Below are positions 11,277 to 22,831 of a stretch of 64,000 nt of DNA, one piece after another; positions within the stretch are counted from its first letter, which is position 1, and every line of letters begins with the position of its first letter. This stretch comes from Pyrus communis. Its lineage: Eukaryota; Streptophyta; Magnoliopsida; Rosales; Rosaceae. Location of the stretch: positions 25,191,565 through 25,255,564 of the forward strand of contig NC_084812.1 of assembly GCF_963583255.1 (NCBI RefSeq), written 5' to 3'. The notes beneath the pieces are model-generated. The model made no database searches, was not told the origin of the DNA, and saw only the letters and a program-made list of their open reading frames with translations. The translations under genes and the position numbers were made by a program.

Positions 11277-12690
11277 CCCAGCTCGTTGCTAGCTAAGCCT
11301 AGTCCACGGCAAGCCGAGCCTAAGCTCGCAAGGAGCAAGTCGTAGCCTATAGCGCAGACAAAGCCACCGCGGAAGTTTAGCCCCCACATTTCACCTTGTT
11401 CAAAGGAGATGAAGATCTGGACATGCATTTGATGCACTACTGAAGTGTCATGACCTTCTATGACAACAATGACGCTCTTATGTGCAAGATCTTTGCCACG
11501 ACACTCCAAGGCGAAGCGCAAGATTGGTTCCACTTCCTGCAGCCACGTTCAATCCGGAACTTCTGTGAATTTTCCTTAGTTTTCACTAAGGAATATTCAT
11601 CCTACCGCTCGCTCAAGAAAAAGTCTGATTACCTCTTCAACATGAATAATGATCCGAAGGAGTCACTCAGCACATAAGTCAAGAGGTTCTAGGCGGAGAA
11701 GGCAAAGATCGTCGAATGCGATGACAACATTGCAAGCTCAGCCTTTTGGAAGGGATTCCCAACAGATCACCCACTTTTTGAAGAGCTGATCATGGGCGAG
11801 AACTTGACCCTAGCAGATTTTTACGTTTTGGTATAAATGCATTCCTTCTAGGATGAGGCCACCTGAGCATCCGTGTAAAGACATGGAGCCAACTCAGAAG
11901 AAGGCGGGTGATAAACTGCTTAATGACAAGAACAAGCTAGGAAGCAGACACAATGATCGATCCCTAGTAAAAGAAGGCTATGCACCCAAGGTGTACACCA
12001 AGTTCTCAGTCCCGATTAACCAGATCCTTCACAACCTCAAGGACAAGCCATAGTTCAAGATGCTATAGCCCATGAAGGGAGATACCTCCAAGATGGGCCA
12101 GACAAAATATTGCGCATTTCACAGAGGTCTGGGGGCACACAACCAATAATTGCATCACATGGATGAGGAATCTTGAAAAGTGTGTAAAAGAAAGCAAATG
12201 CAACCAATATGTCGACAGACCAGCTGCCTAACCAATGCCGAACTCCCAACCAAGACAATTCGAATCAACGACATCTTTGTCAAATTCGAGCATCTGGGGG
12301 CCACCAACAATTGCAAGAATAGGAAGATCCACCTAGACCAATCGTCGGCTTCACTGAGTAGAACGCTGAGAGAGTAGACTTTCCCCATGACGATGCCTTA
12401 GTGATTTTTATTCAATTGGCCCACACCATTGTTGATAGGATGATGGTGGACGACAGTAGCTCAATCAATATCCTACAACTGTGAATCATCCAAAAGATGG
12501 ACCTGGAAAGTACGATCAGACGTAAAACAGAGGTCTTGACTAGATTCAATGAACTTAACTTAACTTCCATTGGAACAATCACACTCGATGTAACCAGCCC
12601 TCCAATTATCTCATCGCAGGCCTTCATGATCGTCAGCGACCTATCTCCCCATAACGGGATATTAGGCTGACATTGGCTAGTGAAGATTGA
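11277..12690 (+). pseudogene. Ty3-gypsy gag and protease remnant
   Basis: The frame around 11450-11674 reads as a retrotransposon Gag domain: LMCKIFATTLQGEAQDWFH, then SLVFTKEYSSYRSLKKKSDY. Downstream pieces spell a Gag C-terminus (YCAFHRGLG, about 12108) and an aspartic-protease-like part (IVDRMMVDDSSSINIL, about 12424, then a PYNGI-like end). Stops and small shifts break every stage. There is no reverse transcriptase. Similarity stops near 12690, where a dispersed repeat begins. Confidence 0.72.
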
Positions 12691-13160
12691 AGCTATTGGA
12701 GAAGATAAGCCAAGTGCTAGTTGGAAACCTTCATTCATTTTTTGAGCATTTGGAGTCGCATTTTAATTAGCCTACTTATCTACATTGTCAATTATTCCAA
12801 GTACCAATTTACAACCAAACGAGTAATTCATTGAGGTAAACATGCCCAATTGGGCACAAACACAAACGAGTAATTCTTTGCAAGTCACATTTCTGGCCAA
12901 CATCGTTGGCATAAGTTATCATGTTGCGATGCATTCGATCTTTCATGTTCGTTTGCCCTTACCTCAGTGTTTGCATTCATCCTCACCTTTGGGACTGTGT
13001 CTTCTCCAATAAGACACCATCATCTCCAGTAACACATCGTTGTTCTCATTGACCCTTACCTTTGGGCCTACTGCGTCGTTCCTAATAACACACCATCATC
13101 TCTTGCGACTAACCACCTACTATGAACTCATGTTTCTTCGTCTTCAATGGTGCTTATCTT
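12686..13160 (+). repeat. Dispersed repeat, copy 1 (upstream of the EMG1 pair)
   Basis: The blocks TATTGGAGAAGATAAG.CAAG, GCATAAGTTATCATGTTG and CTCATGTTTCTTCG occur here and, in the same order and strand, at 23028-23240. Copy 1 is longer because extra sequence lies between the blocks. No coding frame is convincing. The family is not recognised; the leading part adjoins the gypsy remnant, so it may be retrotransposon-derived. Confidence 0.6.
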
Positions 13161-13335
13161 ATTGATGTTTATATTTGAACCCATGATCTCTTACTCACAT
13201 ATTACTAGTTGTCATTTGAACCAAACGATTTAATAAGTTTAATGAATCAATCAAATTGTATAACTATAGATAACTAAGTCAATACCACATTAATAAGTTT
13301 TGATTTTATGTAAATAGTGGATCGCCCGGTTAGGG

Positions 13336-13338
<3 letters not shown>

Positions 13339-13378
<40 letters not shown>
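13339..13378. repeat. Poly(T) run of about 40 bp
   Basis: An almost pure T run. It may be the poly(A) tail of a minus-strand retroposon, but no body can be recognised beside it. Confidence 0.85.
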
Positions 13379-13379
<1 letters not shown>

Positions 13380-13487
13380 TTTAACTGCATCTTAAGTTTG
13401 AACTCTCCTCCTATCCTTTTAGTCTAGGGTAAGGATATCGCTTGTATTTGAAAAAATAATCATAGAACTAGATCGGGCTAGCCCTAT

Positions 13488-14106
13488 TAAGAGCAACTCT
13501 AGTGTTGCAAAGGCCTCCTAGCTAGGGCAACTCACTATTGAATAGCCTCCAGTGAACAGTAACTGCCTTTTGCATTTCCACCCCTAAACTGAATAGTCAT
13601 GGCAATAGGCAATAAAATATTAGTATTTTTTATTTTATAAAATAATAAAAAATAATTTTATTTGTAATTTTGGATATGCTTTTTAATTGGTCTCGTTATA
13701 CCACATGTCATTAAATAAGAAATTACAACCCAAAGTATTTGAGAAAATATAAAATTATGGTGTAAGTTGGACGATAATGATAACATATTTATAGAAAAAT
13801 TAAATCAAATTTTGGATTTTTTTAATTAATTTTTTACATTTTTAATTAATTTTTTACATTTTTATTAGTTTTTTACATTTTTATTAATATTTTTTATTTT
13901 TATTAATTTTATATTATGGCTGACGTCACCCCTCAGCCATTCATCGCTCGGGCCTCAGGCTCTTTGGTGATGGATTCCCGCTTGGCCTGTCCACCGGGCC
14001 TCCCCCGAGCCCCATTGCCCACATGGACTGGAGCTAATTGCTGGGGCAATTGGGTGATTGGAATCGCCGGTCCATTGAGCTAAAGAGCATGCGGGACTTG
14101 CTCTAA
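13488..14106. mobile_element. Tourist-like (PIF/Harbinger) MITE
   Basis: The element body is 13491-14103. Its ends GAGCAACTC and (complement) GAGCAAGTC form a short terminal inverted repeat, and both sides carry the 3-bp duplication TAA (13488-13490, 14104-14106) typical of PIF/Harbinger. The interior is AT-rich on the left and GC-rich on the right. The open frame at 13955-14149 (minus) lies mostly inside and has no motif. Confidence 0.76.
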
Positions 14107-14272
14107 AGGCCGGGTCATTGGGCAACAAACCAAACTCAGACCGACCCATCGGGCCTAGGCTATACTTACAAGCCTAGTATTGATAGGGTTGAAATAATAA
14201 AGGCTAAAATAATGAGTTTGGAATAGTACATGGCTATTCGGGATAGAAAACTCTCTCCTCTCTCTTACCACG

Positions 14273-14280
14273 AACCCTAG
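14273..14280 (+). promoter_or_regulatory. Degenerate telo-box before EMG1 copy A
   Basis: GAACCCTAG lies 28-36 bp before the ATG. The telo-box AAACCCTA is common near the transcription start of plant ribosomal-protein and ribosome-biogenesis genes. This site differs by one base, whereas the copy B site is perfect. Confidence 0.4.
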
Positions 14281-14307
14281 TTACTGGAGGAACACTACTT
14301 GTACAAC

Positions 14308-17051
14308 ATGGCAATGCGGAAGAGGAGGCAGTCGCAGTCGGAGTCGGAGTCGGAGTCGGAGGCGCAGGATTTATCTAATAAGACTGTGAAGCGGAAGTTG
14401 GAAGAAAAATCGACAACAACTGAAAAGTTAACAGATAATGACGTCACGCATGATGCCATTATACCGTCCCCGCCGCCGAATGTGGAGGTCCGTCGGGCAA
14501 CCTTTGTTGTAGAAAATGCTTCTCTGAGAAAGGGCATCGTTCGAAAGGTGCGGGAAACTCTTCATGCAAAATTTAATTTGATATTCGAGTAAAATTTTTT
14601 TTGAGGATTTTTAAATTATTTTATTTATTTATTTGTCTAGAATTTTATTTCCTCAATTTTTAACTTTTTTTCTTCTCAGAGGTGGAAGATTCTGGATTCA
14701 GAGGAAGACGCTGATGCCCTGAAACAAAAGAAAGATGAGAATAATTATCGGCCTGGAGTTGTCTACCAGGTTTGCTCTTGAGCTACAACTTACAAGTTAC
14801 ATTGATTACATCTTCTTATATGAGTTTGGTTAGGTTTCTATATAGTGGAGTTATAATCTTAGGTTAATGAAAATACTTATAAGTGAACAAACTAATGGTA
14901 TTTGATAAGGTGTTGATATCATTGATGATAATGTATCACAGTATCAGTGACAAAACTTACTGAGTTATTGATACAAATTCCGACGACAATTTGCACCGAG
15001 ACTTTCTGGATGCATAAAAGATGGGTCCTAGCTTTGCAAATTTGGGGTCTAAATAAATCCATCCGTTTGTTTATATGAGATAGAAAAGTTATTTCCAAAC
15101 CCTCATTTTTCTCAAGTAGCTTTTGGATTTTATTAACAAGTCAGTAAAGTCGAATTAAACAATTTACACTGTATCATCCCATTGTTACAGACCCATAAGT
15201 TCATTCATAGGAACTGAGGTTAGCATAAGGGTTACTGTAGAATGCCACTAAGATTTTAGCATTGTCTCACTAATATGTAGTCTATGTTGTGTTTCTTTTG
15301 CTGTTTTTAATTTATAAATTTATGATTTTAAGTGTTTTACCCATCCAGGCTCTTCGTGCGATTTTTGATAGCAAACTTAATAAAGCTGGTATGGTAGGAG
15401 CTGTGTATGTGAAAACAGATAATGGAGTGTTATTTGAGATTAAACCCCATGTTCGTATACCAAGAACGTGTAGGCGCTTTTGTGGAGTCATGCGTAAGTT
15501 AGCTTCTATTACTAGTTGTCTTATATTCACTCTGCATCATTCAGCCTCTTCAAAATATATCCATGGAACTTACAGATTGCTTTGTGTTTTGACTTTTGCA
15601 ATTTTTAAAGTGGAGTTGCTTGATAAAAAATGCATACGGACCAAAGATACAAATGAAATTCTTATGCGTGTCATTGCGGAACCTGTAACCCGACATTTAC
15701 CGGTCAACTCTCGTGTAGTAGGTGAGCATTGCCTACCTCTATTTAGTATTCTGATCTTACTGACGTTGACTAATGCCTGGTGTACTGGGTTTATAGGACT
15801 CTCTTATAGTTCAGAAAAAGTGGTTGATATTGATGACTATGTTAATTCTGCCGGTGATGAATTGAATCTTGTTTTTGTGGTATGTTTGAGATTCTAAATT
15901 TCAGTTCATAGGCCTCTACTTCGTGCTCTTTTTTGTATGTGAAATTTGAAATCTGCATAACGGCTTTTTATACATGTTCAGGTGGGTGAACTGGCCCATG
16001 GGAAGATCAATGAGTATACAGATGATTTTATATCAGGTAATTTATACTTGAGCTATGTGATAATGTGGCTTTTATAAATGTCGATGCGAAACGTGAATAG
16101 ATGTTAAGAAACTAAGATGGTGTATCTGAACTTTTGAGCTTGAAAAGGTGATTTTTGGTGGTCGAGTTTGAATTCTTGAGTAAAAAGAACAGCGATCAAA
16201 GTATTTTGTGCAATATAGGAAACTTGAATCTTATCAAAACTGGGGAGCGGATGGTTGACAGAAGTAGATATTGGATAGGCTTAATTGTTTAGGGTTTAGG
16301 ATTTTCTGCGATGATGATTTTTTGTATCTCTGTACTTGAAATTCATTGATGAGAAAAAATGTGCATGTGAAAAGCTCTGTAGTAGTACAAATAAGAACTG
16401 AAATGGTAAATAACTCCAATGGCTTAACTTGATCCTTCCTATATTTAACAACTTACCAAATATTGATCTCTTTACGATAAGCGGATGCAGGCTTTGAATT
16501 TCGGTTATTATTGATTTGAAGTGCTCATTTTCTACTTGTCTCAGTCATTTTCATTATTATTATCATTATGATTGAGACCGTTTGTACTTAAAGGGTTGTT
16601 ATTGCTTTTGTTTATTTATCCTGCGCCCCTGAGATATATGAGGAGCCTCCCCCGGTTCTCACACTTTTAAGGTTAGCTTATTGTGTCAGTATGTATGTTG
16701 TTTATGACGAACAAAGGCAGCTCGTTCACTGGGTTGTTTGTATGTTTGTCAAAAAGGCATTTATTCCTTAAGATCCTTGTTGAATTGGCATAGGCAAAAC
16801 AACTTGCCTTTTGCGTCTGTGTGTTTGTATAAATTTTTCGTGTTGTCTGTTCTTGGACGGCTGGTTTTTTTTTTTTTTCCGTTCTTCCAGTTTCGTTTTC
16901 ACTTGACTTCTCTATGTCATGCATGCTGGAAGCTATTAATATCTTAATGTTGCATTTGTTTGGCTCTGCAGTTTCAAATTATCCATTGAGTGCAAAAGGC
17001 TGCATAGGGTTGATTTGCGAGTCGTTGGAGCATAAATGGAAGGTCTTCTGA
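14308..17051 (+). CDS. EMG1: EMG1/NEP1 rRNA methyltransferase, tandem copy A
   Basis: Seven exons: 14308-14547, 14680-14769, 15349-15493, 15611-15721, 15797-15879, 15982-16036, 16972-17051. All have GT/AG borders and consistent phases, giving 267 aa. The product is a SPOUT-class enzyme that N1-methylates a pseudouridine in the 18S rRNA in the nucleolus and aids 40S assembly. Seen motifs: VVENASL, GAVYVKTDNGVLFEIKPHVR, IPRTCRRFCGVM, HLPVNSR, FVVGELAHGK, SNYPLSA. The N-terminal ~45 residues are basic with a Ser-Glu run. Odd points: residue 106 is Gly where the family has Asp in RPD (codon GGA 14755-14757), VVYQ replaces the usual ITHQ, GE replaces GA before HGK, and exon 6 is one codon shorter than in copy B. 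No stop or shift, so it may be expressed, but full activity is doubtful. Confidence 0.88.
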
Positions 17052-17558
17052 ATCATTTATATCTAAGTTATTAAGTACGAAGTTTTGTACAAGCGTCGAA
17101 GATATCTATAACATGAGTATTCCTATAGTTTGTCGTGATTTAAAAGATGAAAGTTATTGGACAAAACTGAATTACTTGTGGAACATTTGTTTTCATCTTT
17201 TAATTGAATATCGCTTGAGTAGACGATAACTGGATGATTATTAAGTTATTACTTCAAAAAAAAAAAAATGTTTATTCGACTTAGTCAAAAAAAATAATTC
17301 GACCCTGAAAAGTAGAACCGATCACAATACTAGCCAACTAACTATTGTAATTTGTCTATAAAAGATGATAGTTTAAGTTCCTCCTCGGTCATGGGCAACA
17401 AGGATGCCTTCCAACATGAAGGGCTTCCCCCTTAAACTTGTCCATTGAAGAAACGAGTGACTTGGCGAAGAGGTAGTCTAAGTTTTCTTAGGATATAATA
17501 ATTGTCAAAGACAATAATGTAAGGACAAAGATTGTAATTTTGTAAAGTATGTTTTTGT

Positions 17559-17591
<33 letters not shown>

Positions 17592-17703
17592 ATAATTGTC
17601 ATTTAAAAATTTAATTAAATGAGCATTGATTACTATGCTTTAAAAAACTGCTTTGAAAATTTAATTAAATGAGCATTGATTACTATGCTTTAAAAAACTG
17701 CTT
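17052..17703. repeat. Spacer with G32 run and a 50-bp tandem duplication
   Basis: After the EMG1 copy A stop there is no gene. A pure run of 32 G lies at 17559-17590. Immediately after, a 50-bp unit is repeated twice (17606-17655, 17656-17703), each with AATTAAATGAGCATTGATTA and ending TTAAAAAACTGCTT. The copies are almost identical, so the duplication is recent. Confidence 0.8.
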
Positions 17704-18580
17704 CGGTTTGCAATAGTTGGAATGGTTCTAATTGGTGTTGGCCTAATAATTCTTCTCATGAGTTGTTGGAAATTCAAATGTCTATGTCTAATATTGTGCC
17801 AAATCCTAGCTTGGGTGATATGATTCGATGGACTCCTTCATCGTCTGGCATCTACTCTGCTGCTTCTGCTTAGGATAAGTTTCGGCAATCCAAGCCTACA
17901 GTAGGTTGGTCTAAGCTTGTTTGGTATAATCAAAATATTCCCTAGATGAGCTTCATTCTTTGGTTGGCTATTAAATGCAAGCTTTCTAGTTTCTACTATG
18001 GATAGAATCTTGAGTTTTGCTCTGTCGATTCTTGTCACTTGTGTACTCTGCTCTATTGCTACGGAGTGCCATTGCCACCTCTTCTTTGAGTGTTTTTTTA
18101 CCGATGGTATTTGGTCTTCAATGCTATTCAAGTGCAATGTCCCTTGGCTAAGGCTCCCTTGGCCTATTTTTGTCATGTGGGCTACTAGCCGTTGCAAGAG
18201 AAAATCTCTATCATCGATAATTTTGAAGTTAAGTCTTGTTGCTACTGTGTATTATGTTTAAAGGGAGCGGAACAATCGTAGATTCAAGAACTCATGTCAA
18301 CCCACTGTGGTGGTTCTCAACTCAATTAAGTCTAACATTAGACTTCGATTGAGTTCTTTGAAAATCGCCCATTCCGCTGCTAGACTCTACTTTACGGGAA
18401 TGAAATATAATTATGAATAGTTAGTGCTTTTTTTGCTGCTTTGATACAGTGTTGTTAACTTTGCTGTTTTTTTTTTCTTTTAGCTGTAGCTCTTTGTTGA
18501 GTGTTTGTATTTTCAGCTACTCTTTGCTGCTTATATTCTTTTTTTCTCATTAATATATTTTATTTATAAAAAAAAAAAAG
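17704..18580 (+). mobile_element. 5'-truncated LINE (L1 type) with poly(A) tail
   Basis: Broken frames give the zinc-binding C-terminal part of a plant L1 reverse transcriptase protein: MIRWTPSSSGIYSAASA (about 17820), FILWLAIKCKL (about 17952), CHCHLFFECFFTDGIWS (18068-18118), then LSSIILKLSLVATVYYV followed by a stop and RERNNRRFKN. The 3' end is an A-rich tail at about 18569-18580. Two stops (17872, 17944), a frame change (about 17990) and the stop at 18259 disable it. It lies between the two EMG1 genes. Confidence 0.8.
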
Positions 18581-19330
18581 CATTTTTTTAGAAGCACGAT
18601 AGATCTGCTTCTGCTCTTTTGTGTTTTTCTACTTTCATTGACAATAGGTTTTTTTTTTTTTTTTAAAGCACTTTTTTTTTTTTTCGGTTTTATCAAACAC
18701 ATTTAATGTTTTAGAATTTTTAGTCTGTTTTTTTTTTTTTTTCTTTTTTTTTTCTTTTTCTAAAGCACCACAATACCTGTGGGCGCGGTTATACATACTG
18801 ACACGATAAGCTGTGGGCGCGGATAGCTCCAATATCAGGAAACTGAAATTTCACAATATTACATTATTTATTAACACTGTAAATACGATTGTGACGCTTG
18901 TTACACTAAAAAGTATGATTAAATAAGATCTCTTAGACCAATCCATGTACTTATCATAATCCTTGTAGGATTCTTAAACCCCACAGAGGAGAAAACACAT
19001 ATCAAGTAATCAACCCTTTCTGTCTCACTCTTTATAAACATACTCATACAATAAATTTATTTAAGGACGTTATAATACACACCATTTTTTTTATCTCCCA
19101 TACAAACTCTATTTTGTTCTTTTTTTTTAATTTATTCAATCAAAAAGTTGAAAATTCAAAAGAATGTGAGCAATGTAAAAATAGTTGTGTGAACAGCAAT
19201 ATCCTTTAACTATTCTATTTATAATTTTTTTGGTCAGGAGGCACCGTACAATTATGTGTTGGAAAAAATGAAAAGAGAAAACAAATAAAAGATAAATAAA
19301 ATATAGAAAGAAGAAGAAGAAAAAAATGAA
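18581..19330. repeat. AT-rich spacer with poly(T) tracts
   Basis: 18650-18765 is dominated by T runs. The rest is AT-rich with no recognisable gene. It separates the LINE fragment from the promoter of EMG1 copy B. Confidence 0.6.
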
Positions 19331-19517
19331 TGAGGATTCTCTCTGGATCTTCTTTGTGAGGAATTTAGAGATTTTTCAATCATATTCGTTTATCTTGTGG
19401 TCAGTTTTTGTTAGATACTATTTATATTTAATTTTAAATAAAATAATGTACAATGATTCAGATCGCACGATATACAATAAACGAATACGATTGAAGATTT
19501 TATGAGGATCCTCATTC
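19331..19517. mobile_element. Foldback MITE, GGATCCTC family, copy 1
   Basis: The ends are inverted: TGAGGATTCTCTCTGGATC against TGAGGATCCTCATTC. The inner block GTTAGATACTATTTATATTT also occurs in the copies at 39011-39261 and (diverged) 39718-39914. It ends only ~25 bp before the telo-box of EMG1 copy B, so it may lie in that gene's promoter. Confidence 0.65.
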
Positions 19518-19542
19518 GAAAAAAATTAGGAAGAGAATTCGG

Positions 19543-19550
19543 AAACCCTA
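19543..19550 (+). promoter_or_regulatory. Perfect telo-box before EMG1 copy B
   Basis: AAACCCTA lies ~250 bp upstream of the chosen ATG. The motif is typical of plant ribosome-biogenesis promoters, which fits the gene's role. Function is inferred from the motif only. Confidence 0.55.
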
Positions 19551-19797
19551 GCCCCAGTTGGCCTCCTCCTCTCGTTTCGATTTTTTTTATTTTTTATTTA
19601 ACCACAGTCCTCACTCCTCAGACAATTATAACTCGATTCTTCTCTCGAGTCTCGGACTCCCTCAACGGACGAAACCTTCACCTTGGTTCAAAAGCAAAAG
19701 GCCTCTACTTTCCAAGCCCCCAATTTGTTCCGGTATACAAACTCTCAGAAGCCCCAATTTGTGGACCAAACTGAAGACTGAACAAGTTTTGCATGCC

Positions 19798-22700
19798 ATG
19801 AAGACCCACAAAGCTTCGTATTCGAACAAGTCCTCTAATGGAAGGTACTAAGCTTTTTACTCTCACGTTTGGTTTAACTTTTGGGACTCGGACTAGCAAT
19901 TATTTATTATTTCTTAGTGTTGATGTAAAATGGGCAATTCCTAACGAAACGCATGCTTCTGTAATGTCTTAGAGGTTTAACTTGTGTGCCATATTTTGTT
20001 TTAATTTCTTGGTAATGCACACATTGGTGAAAGGAAATGGATTGCCTTCCATTCTTTTGGTAATTACATTAGCATGAATTCTTCAATGGTATTCCAGGAG
20101 GATCGAAAAGAGGGGAACGAAGAGAAAGGCCTTAGAGCGATGCTCAAGGCTTAATTCTTCCAAGGACATCTTGGAAGTCAAAGGAATTATTGAACAGGAT
20201 ATTAATGAAGATTCTATGCTCCAACTTCCCGGCATTCCTCTAGCTCCTTCCAGCCAGAATATGAACCCTGGAGTTACTTTTGTTCTCGAAAAGGCCTCCT
20301 TGGTGCCTGCTTATGTCGGCAAGGTAACCCTTCATTAATAATTCTACCTGCATCCTTTATGTTTCTGCTTCTGTGCTACTTTGTTCGTTACTGTTCTTTT
20401 ACCTTGTATTTATATTTCCTTTTTTCAGAAGTACCAGATTTTAAATCCAGAAATACACGGGGACTTCCTTCGGAAAAAGAATATGGATCCTTATAAATAC
20501 AGACCTGACATTGTTCACGAGGTGAGGTGCCTGGCGACTCTTTTTAAGATTGAGAATGATTGATTGGACTCATTGCATTTCCTTCAAATATCATCAGAAA
20601 TTGCATATCATTGCTCTCCAGTGGCAAAACTCACTTTACTTTTGTCTCAGAAGTTCTTTTTATTTTTGCAAATTCTTTTGTATGTTCAGGCCCTCCTTCA
20701 AATTATGGATACCCGACTTTGCATGGCCGGCAGACTGCAGCCGGTGTATGTTAAAACTGACCAAGGGGTTCTCATCAAAGTCGAACCACATGCTCGTATA
20801 CCAGAATCATTGGACAAGTTTTGTGCTATGATGTGTTAGTCATTCTTTGATAACAGACTCAAACATTATTTATTCCTAGCCATTTTTCATCCATGTCGTT
20901 GTTTTCTTTTCAAAATTCATCTTTTAACTTCCCAAAACCTGTCCTAATCTATGGTTTGCAGCACAATTATTGCAAAAGCTCCGCATTAAAGCCAAGGGTC
21001 GACGTGATACACTCTTGCGTGTGGTTCAGAACCCTTTATCTCAGCATTTACCTTCCAACTCCGTCAAAATAGGTAAGCCTCCGATAATATGCACGGTTCT
21101 GTTTCCATTAAAACGCTTTCCTTAACACCAAACGCGCTGTCACTTCAGGCCTTTCCGTCAGTTCGCAAAAGGAAGTTCTGTTACGAGAGTATGTAAATGC
21201 TGTCAGCAATAATGCCAACCTTGTTTTTGTGGTATGAGCATTATACTTTCCTATCATCTGTTCGCATTACACATGTGCTATCTGGTGGTTTTGTTCGTTA
21301 GTTCATTAACTAACCTGATGTTCAGGTTGGTGCCATGGCTCATGGGAAAATTGATAGCGAGTATGTAGATGATTTCATATCAGGTAACTTTTTTTTTTTA
21401 TTTACTTTTACTATTCCCAAAAAAATGTTATTGTTCTAAGCTACCCGGCATGTTTTCATGAAAGTGATGATACTACTAAAATGAATATCGCGGACTGATT
21501 CATGGATGCTAACGTTAAGAAATACTAATCTCGCGAACAAGTATTTATCCAACCCAGTGGAGCGAACTTGATGGTTCCAAAGCTAATTGGGTCCTCTGGC
21601 TGGTTAAGGATTTTTGTTGTTTTATATGTCATGTGGTCCTAATAGGATTGAGATTTATTAAGTAGTCTAGGTCATCGAATCATGCTCTGTATTATCAAGT
21701 TAAACTTTAGCTAAAACAGAAAAAGTTACTTGAGAAGTTCTCGATATTACTTCCGCATATTTCCACACCTACCATGCTCTCTAGTTTAGGGAGTCATAAT
21801 TATTTTTAGCCACTAAGTAAAAAGTATTTCATTGAAATAATAGTTAAAACCAATTTTAGGAGTTAGATAGGAAGCATCATTGGAGTTGATTTTTTGCAAG
21901 GTTTTCTAAATTTTTAGCTCATTTAGGGAGTCCATTGGGAATGCTCAGGGAGTAATTGGGTAAGTCTGGTCGGATTGGAATATCTTGATAAACAAGGATT
22001 AGGGTTTCTAGGATGCTGTACTCTAGTACGAATAGACTATTATTAGGCTCTTCTATTCAGTTTGCTTTTGCCAGTTATATAATTTCTTCTTTCAGAGTTT
22101 TCCTTGGATTTCTTGCTCTAGAACTCAGATGTCTTTGTTCCAGCTTCGGTTTTATTGCTGTTTTATCTGTATCGTTCTCTTGTTCATCGTTTGGAATTCG
22201 GTTATACTGTGATTTGGCCCTATTCTACTCGCTGGACAACAGATTATCACTACTGCCCATCAGCTTTCCAAGCAGCGAAGCTAATCAATAAGCCTGAAAA
22301 TGTACAGGTGTAAACAAACTCGAGGTGGTACAAGGGGTATGGGCTATTTGGGTACAGAAGATCTGAAGGCAAACTTACACTAGATTAAAAAAGGTCTTAA
22401 TAGGCATTAACTAAAAAAATTAAAAACCAATGCCAAAAATTTTAACTGAGATTTTTGGGAACGACCTAAAACAAAGCCAAATACATATTTCAGTCTCGTG
22501 TTATAACTTGAATGGATTAGCCACATGGGTGGTTATGGACCCGATGGCTCTCCCTTGGTAATATTCTTTGCTTTGAGTGAGAAGTTGCGGTACGAGATTC
22601 CATTCTTTGAAGTTTTTTTTATTAATATTATTGTTCTGCAAGACTGTAAATAGTAGTCTTGGAGTCTGGTGGTTCCTCCTCATGGACTAAGAAATAATTT

Positions 22701-22831
22701 TGATTTGGTTTCTGATATTATCTGTTAATAAATGTGTATGTGATGTTGCAGTTTCTGGATATCCACTGAGCGCTGGGGTGTGCCTGAGAAGTATATGTAT
22801 AGCATTGGAGAGAAAGTGGAATATTTTGTGA
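19798..22831 (+). CDS. EMG1: EMG1/NEP1 rRNA methyltransferase, tandem copy B
   Basis: Eight exons: 19798-19844, 20098-20323, 20429-20521, 20690-20834, 20962-21072, 21149-21231, 21326-21383, 22752-22831. All borders are GT/AG and phases agree; 280 aa. Exons 4, 5, 6 and 8 have exactly the lengths of their copy A counterparts (145, 111, 83, 80 nt), proving common origin. Motifs: FVLEKASLVPAYVGK, YRPDIVHE with the conserved Asp at residue 118, QPVYVKTDQGVLIKVEPHAR, HLPSNS, VGAMAHGKID, SGYPLSA. The N-terminus is basic (KRGTKRKALER), as expected for a nucleolar protein. Odd: the usual RIPRT..RF reads RIPESLDKF, with Glu161 and Lys165 replacing two arginines. A two-codon upstream ORF (19793-19801) overlaps the ATG. 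The intron before the last exon is long (~1.37 kb). Confidence 0.9.

Noticed and set aside
15289..15897. A 202-codon open frame through EMG1 copy A
   Set aside because: It reads through real introns; conserved residues occur only in the spliced exons 15349-15493, 15611-15721 and 15797-15879.
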